A stretch of DNA of 8,929 nucleotides from Pseudomonadota bacterium (GTDB taxonomy: Bacteria > BMS3Abin14): the NCBI GenBank assembly GCA_030636965.1, contig DAOVVW010000021.1:1-8929 (forward strand), given 5' to 3'. The notes under the pieces are model-generated. The model did no database searches. It worked only from the letters and a program-made list of their open reading frames with translations, and had not been told where the DNA came from. The position numbers were made by a program, and so were the translations under genes. Below, in pieces: positions 5,437-8,929 of this stretch (position 1 is its first letter; the number at the start of each line of letters is the position of its first letter).

Positions 5437-6408
5437 ATGATCAGCATAACGGTTCAATATTTCTACGATCACAACCGCGAGGACCTCAACCTTGAGTTCC
5501 TTGCCGGCAGAGAAGGACTCGACAGACATATCAGGATCGCCCGGATCCAGAAACCCGGACTTGCCCTGGCAGGCTACCTCGATCAACTCCATCCTGAAAG
5601 GGTTCAGATCCTCGGCGAAACAGAGATCTCCTATCTTTCAACCCTCGAAAAAAAACTGGCCAGAAAACGTATTGAGGAACTGTGTTCGGCAGGTATCTCG
5701 TGCCTCATCGTTACAAAAGGTCTTGATGTCCCTGAAGCCTTGATCGATATGGCCAACATGTGCAAGGTCCCCCTGCTCAGAACAACCGAGATCTCTTCAA
5801 CGCTCATCAGAAGTGTTACGACCTTTCTTGAAGATGTACTGGCGCCGGAGGCGTCAATACACGGATGCATGTTGGATGTCTATGGTGTTGGTATTATTTT
5901 CATGGGCAAAAGCGGTATTGGCAAGAGTGAGTGCGCCCTGGGACTAGTCGAGAGGGGGCACCGGCTTGTTGCTGATGATGTGGTGATCGTAAAGAGGAAA
6001 GCCCCAGGCGTTCTGTATGCCAGTGCTTCGGACCTCATCAAATATCATATGGAGATAAGAGGGCTCGGTATCATAAATATCAAGGATCTGTACGGAGTCT
6101 CATCCATCAGGACAAGCAAGAAAGTGGAACATGTCGTGGAGCTCATTGAGTGGGAGAATGATCTCGATGTAGAGAGAGTGGGACTCACTGAGGACACATA
6201 TTCAATTCTCGGTGTCGAGATCCCATATCTACAGATCCCGGTACGCCCGGGCAGAGACCTTTCACTCATTGTGGAAGTTGCCGCCAGGAACCATCTTTTG
6301 AAGAGGATGGGCTATCATGCTGCGCAGGAGTTCGATGCGGAGTTTTTCAGGAGAATGGAAGATGTGAAAACGAAGAAGAAAAAACCTGACCTGGAATCTG
6401 TGGAATGA
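5437..6408 (+). CDS. hprK: HPr kinase/phosphorylase
   Basis: This 323-residue bifunctional enzyme phosphorylates HPr on its regulatory serine with ATP (or pyrophosphate) and removes that phosphate again, thereby tuning the PTS. The N-terminal half (about 1-130) is the HprK N domain with RIQKPGLALAGYLDQLHPERVQ at about 35-56. The catalytic half has His142 in IHGCMLDVYG, Walker A GKSGIGKS at 157-164, Asp180-Asp181 in LVADDVV, the family signature HMEIRGLGIINI at 204-215 with Glu206, and the HprK loop PVRPGRD at 268-274. All catalytic residues expected of the active enzyme are present. The ATG directly follows an in-frame TGA (5434-5436) and has no clear Shine-Dalgarno site. The stop overlaps the rapZ start as ATGA. 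Its partner HPr is not in the window. Confidence 0.97.
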   Translation: MISITVQYFYDHNREDLNLEFLAGREGLDRHIRIARIQKPGLALAGYLDQLHPERVQILGETEISYLSTLEKKLARKRIEELCSAGISCLIVTKGLDVPEALIDMANMCKVPLLRTTEISSTLIRSVTTFLEDVLAPEASIHGCMLDVYGVGIIFMGKSGIGKSECALGLVERGHRLVADDVVIVKRKAPGVLYASASDLIKYHMEIRGLGIINIKDLYGVSSIRTSKKVEHVVELIEWENDLDVERVGLTEDTYSILGVEIPYLQIPVRPGRDLSLIVEVAARNHLLKRMGYHAAQEFDAEFFRRMEDVKTKKKKPDLESVE

Positions 6409-7277
6409 GTAAAACCAGCTTTGTAATAATCACAGGTCTTTCGGGTGCCGGCAAAAGCGTCGCATTAAAAACCCTTGAGGATCTGGGTTTTTATACTATT
6501 GATAATCTTCCGGTGGAGCTCCTGGAATCATTTATAACTCTCGTGAAAAAGGGTCATATCGGTTTCGAGCGTGCTGCCATGGTGATGGACAGCAGGGAAA
6601 AGGAACTGTTTCACCGGTTTCCAGCCGTTCTGGATTCACTGTCAAAATCAGGGTATGAGGTTAACGTCGTATGCCTGGTCGCGTCTCCTGAGATCCTTCA
6701 GAGAAGGTTCAGTGAAACTCGTCGCGTCCATCCTTTCGATGCCCAGATGCCTCTTTCAGAGTCGATAAGCCGTGAATCTGAACTCATGGAGAGTATCGTT
6801 AATGTTTCAGACCTGGTTCTGGATACGTCAGATCTTTCCCCACATGATCTGAAAGCAATTCTAAGGGATCGTTTCAGCGATCCCGACAGAGAAGCCGGGA
6901 TGCTGCTGACCTTTATCTCCTTTGGATATAAGTTAGGGATACCCAAGGAGTCCGACCTGGTTTTCGATGTCAGATTCCTGCCCAATCCTTTTTTTGTGAA
7001 TGGACTGAGGGAAAAGGATGGCACCTGTCAAGAGGTGATCAAGTACGTTGAGGAATCGCCCGGAACACTTGATTTCATAAGGGGATTGGGCGATTTTATT
7101 GAGGAGATGCTTCCCAGGTATATATCTGAGGGCAGGGGTTACCTGACTGTGGCTGTGGGATGCACCGGGGGAAGGCACCGATCCGTTGTTATCCTTCAGA
7201 GACTGGCAGAGAGATTCAGGAGCAGCGAGCAGGTAAATATTCAAGTTCGTCACCGCGATATCAAGGAGGGCGGTTAA
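6405..7277 (+). CDS. rapZ: RapZ/YvcJ-family nucleotide-binding protein
   Basis: This 290-residue P-loop protein belongs to the family of E. coli RapZ, which senses glucosamine-6-phosphate and guides small RNA GlmZ to RNase E, and B. subtilis YvcJ, a nucleotidase. Walker A GLSGAGKS is at 11-18, followed by the family blocks DLGFYTIDNLP (26-36), SFGYKLGIP, VFDVRFLPNP and the C-terminal GCTGGRHRSV at 252-261, part of the sugar-phosphate-binding domain. The protein ends RHRDIKEGG and lacks the basic KRKP-like end that contributes to RNA binding in E. coli RapZ. The RNA adaptor role is therefore doubtful here; the nucleotide- and metabolite-binding parts look intact. The ATGA overlap with hprK indicates coupled translation. 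Its last codons hold the Shine-Dalgarno site of the next gene. Confidence 0.95.
   Translation: MSKTSFVIITGLSGAGKSVALKTLEDLGFYTIDNLPVELLESFITLVKKGHIGFERAAMVMDSREKELFHRFPAVLDSLSKSGYEVNVVCLVASPEILQRRFSETRRVHPFDAQMPLSESISRESELMESIVNVSDLVLDTSDLSPHDLKAILRDRFSDPDREAGMLLTFISFGYKLGIPKESDLVFDVRFLPNPFFVNGLREKDGTCQEVIKYVEESPGTLDFIRGLGDFIEEMLPRYISEGRGYLTVAVGCTGGRHRSVVILQRLAERFRSSEQVNIQVRHRDIKEGG
7263..7270 (+). promoter_or_regulatory. Ribosome binding site of the PTS IIA gene, inside rapZ
   Basis: AAGGAGGG lies ten bases before the ATG at 7281. It is a strong site overlapping the final rapZ codons, which read IKEGG because of it. Confidence 0.65.
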
Positions 7278-7280
7278 GCT

Positions 7281-7691
7281 ATGGCTGAGAAGTTTGGTGT
7301 TGTCCTTATCACGCACGGCGAGTTGGGGCGGGCGCTTATGGAAACGTGTTCACTCATCACTGGACGGCTGAAAAACATGGTACATGTTTCAGTAGGAGCT
7401 TCGGACAATGTTGACAAGATAAGAGATGAGATTGAAAAGGCGATCAAAGAGGTTAATAGGGAGAATGGCTGTCTGCTCCTTGTGGATATGTTCGGAGGAA
7501 CGCCCTCAAATATCAGCCTCTCATTTTTGAGGGAGGGCCAGACGGAGGTCGTTACCGGTGTTAATCTGCCCATGCTCACGAAACTTTACAATCTGGACAA
7601 CTCTCTAAATATCAGGCAGGCAGCCGTAGTGCTGAGGGACCACGGCAGGGACCATATTAAGGTTGCCGCTGAATATCTCTCCGGTGATTAG
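7281..7691 (+). CDS. Mannose-family PTS IIA component
   Basis: This 136-residue EIIA-man domain takes phosphate from phospho-HPr on His12 (LITHGELG) and passes it to the IIB protein. The family block VDMFGGTPSN is at 68-77, and the central VTGVNLPML stretch (about 91-99) is the usual dimer/active-site segment. It is a free-standing domain, not fused to IIB as in E. coli ManX. It follows rapZ by three bases and precedes IIB by two. Stand-alone man-type IIA genes in some Deltaproteobacteria are thought to be regulatory, but here the full permease follows, so a transport role is more likely. The sugar cannot be read from the sequence. Confidence 0.93.
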   Translation: MAEKFGVVLITHGELGRALMETCSLITGRLKNMVHVSVGASDNVDKIRDEIEKAIKEVNRENGCLLLVDMFGGTPSNISLSFLREGQTEVVTGVNLPMLTKLYNLDNSLNIRQAAVVLRDHGRDHIKVAAEYLSGD

Positions 7692-7693
7692 GG

Positions 7694-8182
7694 ATGCCTG
7701 TCGTTCTCGCACGAGTAGACGACCGACTTATTCACGGCCAGATTGTGGAGGGTTGGGTTCCCTTTGTAGGGGCGGATGCCATTTATGTGGTGGATGATGA
7801 AATATGTCTGGATGAATCAAGATGTCGTCTGATGCGTATGATATTGCCTTCAGGACTGGGGCTCCGTATTATTTCAGCGCCGGAGCTTTGTGAAGCGCTG
7901 TCATCAGACAGGCTGAGCAGGGTTCTGATCCTTTTTAACTCCCTTAATTCCCTTGTCGCAGCAATCAAAAACGGATTTAGCATGGAAAACATCAATGTCG
8001 GGAATATCCACAATCTCCGAGGCGGGCACCAGATCACTCCCACTGTATTTCTTAACAAGGATGATATTACCCTGGTGAAAAAGCTTCACGATATGGGGAT
8101 CGTACTTGAGGTTAGAGATGTTCCAGATGGACGATGCCACGATCTTTTCAAGCTGGTTTGCAATGAGGATGTCCACAGGTGA
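7694..8182 (+). CDS. Mannose-family PTS IIB component
   Basis: This 162-residue cytoplasmic EIIB-man (sorbose-type) protein is phosphorylated on a histidine, unlike the cysteine of most other IIB families, and transfers phosphate to the sugar carried by IIC-IID. The active site is His14 in the diagnostic ARVDDRLIHGQIVEGW at 6-21. Further family blocks are ADAIYVVDDE (27-36), INVGNIH near 100-106 and the closing VPDGRCHDL region. Length is normal. The start has only a weak GGTGA before it, which points to coupling with IIA. The stop overlaps the GTG start of IIC (GTGA). Confidence 0.94.
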   Translation: MPVVLARVDDRLIHGQIVEGWVPFVGADAIYVVDDEICLDESRCRLMRMILPSGLGLRIISAPELCEALSSDRLSRVLILFNSLNSLVAAIKNGFSMENINVGNIHNLRGGHQITPTVFLNKDDITLVKKLHDMGIVLEVRDVPDGRCHDLFKLVCNEDVHR

Positions 8183-8877
8183 GCGGTTTCCTTGCCCCAC
8201 TGGTCATAACCTCAGTCTTCGGAGGGGTCGTGAGCCTGGACAGGACCTGTTTTGGCCAGTTTATGGTCTCCAGGCCTATCGTAGCAGCCCCCTTACTTGG
8301 ATTGCTTCTGGGGTACCCCAACGAGGCCGTATTCATCGGGCTGGTGTATGAACTCCTTTTTCTGCGTTCCCTGCCGGTGGGTGCCCATGTCCCCTACCAT
8401 CCTTTATTTCCATCCTTAATAGCGGTTTTGATCACAGCCGTTACTGCCCGCTTTGGACTGGGAACTGTGCAGAGCGCTTCAGCTGCTATTGTCCTTTCAC
8501 TTCCATCAGCTGTAGTTGACAGGATAGTGGATCTTTCATGGAGAAGGTCCAACGAGCGCCTTGTCACGAGAGCTACCGCATATGTGCGACTCGAAAAATT
8601 CCGGGCTGCCAGAGCAGTACATTTTATTTCTCTTGGAAGATCCTTTCTTATGAATACCGTTTCTCTGTTCCTCACCGGTATTTTCCTTGTGTCTATTTGT
8701 TCGTCCATATTCAGCGCCTTTCCCCGGTTTTCTCTACTCCTTGCTGGTGCCGGCGTTGCTCCATTTTTCGTAGGATTGGCTGGATTGACATCTGGAAAGG
8801 TCAAGGGCAGGGCCTGGCTGGGCTTCACATGTGGACTGGTCGCGGGCGTTCTCATCAGTCTGGGTATAAGGCTATGA
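8179..8877 (+). CDS. Mannose-family PTS IIC membrane component
   Basis: This 232-residue inner-membrane protein forms the sugar channel together with IID. The diagnostic SLDRTCFGQFMVSRPIVAAPLLG at about 19-41 and the PNEAVFIGLVYELLFLRSLPVGAHVP block at 47-72 identify the EIIC-man family. Hydrophobic segments lie near 4-20, 34-46, 50-63, 77-93, 99-117, 156-178, 184-206 and 212-230. A basic cytoplasmic stretch (WRRSNERLVTR, 121-131) lies in the middle. It starts at GTG 8179 within the IIB stop, preceded by GAGGA at 8165-8169; no in-frame ATG is nearby. It is somewhat shorter than E. coli ManY (about 266 residues), but I see no broken segment. It overlaps the IID start by ATGA. Confidence 0.9.
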   Translation: MSGFLAPLVITSVFGGVVSLDRTCFGQFMVSRPIVAAPLLGLLLGYPNEAVFIGLVYELLFLRSLPVGAHVPYHPLFPSLIAVLITAVTARFGLGTVQSASAAIVLSLPSAVVDRIVDLSWRRSNERLVTRATAYVRLEKFRAARAVHFISLGRSFLMNTVSLFLTGIFLVSICSSIFSAFPRFSLLLAGAGVAPFFVGLAGLTSGKVKGRAWLGFTCGLVAGVLISLGIRL

Positions 8878-8929
8878 AACTGTCATTTAGAGACAGGGCA
8901 GAACTGCTGGTAAAGTCTCTTTTCCTCCA
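8874..8929 (+). CDS. Mannose-family PTS IID component (5' part only)
   Basis: ATG at 8874 overlaps the IIC stop (ATGA), and 18 complete codons follow, reading MKLSFRDRAELLVKSLFL before the window ends. IID proteins begin with a short amphipathic part and a segment like FLRSLFIQ, which VKSLFL resembles. Position after IIC in the same overlap pattern is the main support. With IIA, IIB and IIC it would complete the permease. Confidence 0.7.
   Translation, partial: MKLSFRDRAELLVKSLFL

Noticed and set aside
8394..8855. Reverse-strand open frame of 153 codons within the IIC gene
   Set aside because: It is antisense to a well-supported membrane protein and has no supporting start site or motif.

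Overview
The window reads as one almost fully co-directional (+ strand) stretch of a Gram-negative chromosome. It is the widely conserved cluster for Kdo/LPS transport, RpoN and nitrogen-PTS genes, extended by a mannose-family PTS. Kdo synthesis and Lpt genes show an LPS outer membrane. HprK, long-form HPF and man-type PTS subunits placed directly after rpoN are typical of Deltaproteobacteria (Desulfobacterota sensu lato). That assignment is inferred from gene order and protein style, not from a phylogenetic marker.

Layout: (1) 1-589: the last codons of a probable kdsD (arabinose-5-phosphate isomerase), then kdsC (Kdo-8-phosphate phosphatase). (2) 590-836: a 247-base gap with no gene, filled by three degenerate arrays of 7-base units, two of which are inverted copies of each other and form a long imperfect hairpin. 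(3) 837-2567: lptC, lptA and lptB, overlapping or nearly abutting; lptA most likely starts at a TTG placed on the lptC stop codon. (4) 2660-4114: rpoN (sigma-54). (5) 4237-5262: hpf (long form) and ptsN (EIIA-Ntr). (6) 5263-5436: a 174-base gap with a fourth heptamer array and two mutually exclusive hairpins. (7) 5437-7277: hprK and rapZ, overlapping by ATGA. (8) 7281-8929: mannose-family PTS IIA, IIB, IIC and the first codons of IID, which runs off the window.

How the genes fit together: KdsD and KdsC make Kdo for LPS. LptC, LptA and LptB are part of the machine that carries LPS to the outer membrane. RpoN, PtsN, HprK and RapZ form a regulatory block linking PTS phosphorylation state to transcription, with HPF as the ribosome hibernation factor. 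The distal IIA-IIB-IIC-IID genes look like a complete sugar permease with its phosphorylatable histidines intact. HPr and enzyme I, which would feed it, are not in the window.

All genes look intact and ordinary for their families. The unexpected content is between the genes: the period-7 arrays in the two largest gaps, a roughly 50-base element duplicated before rpoN and before hpf at similar distances from the start codon, and the paired hairpins before hprK. I saw no tRNA, rRNA, CRISPR, insertion sequence or rho-independent terminator with a T-run.
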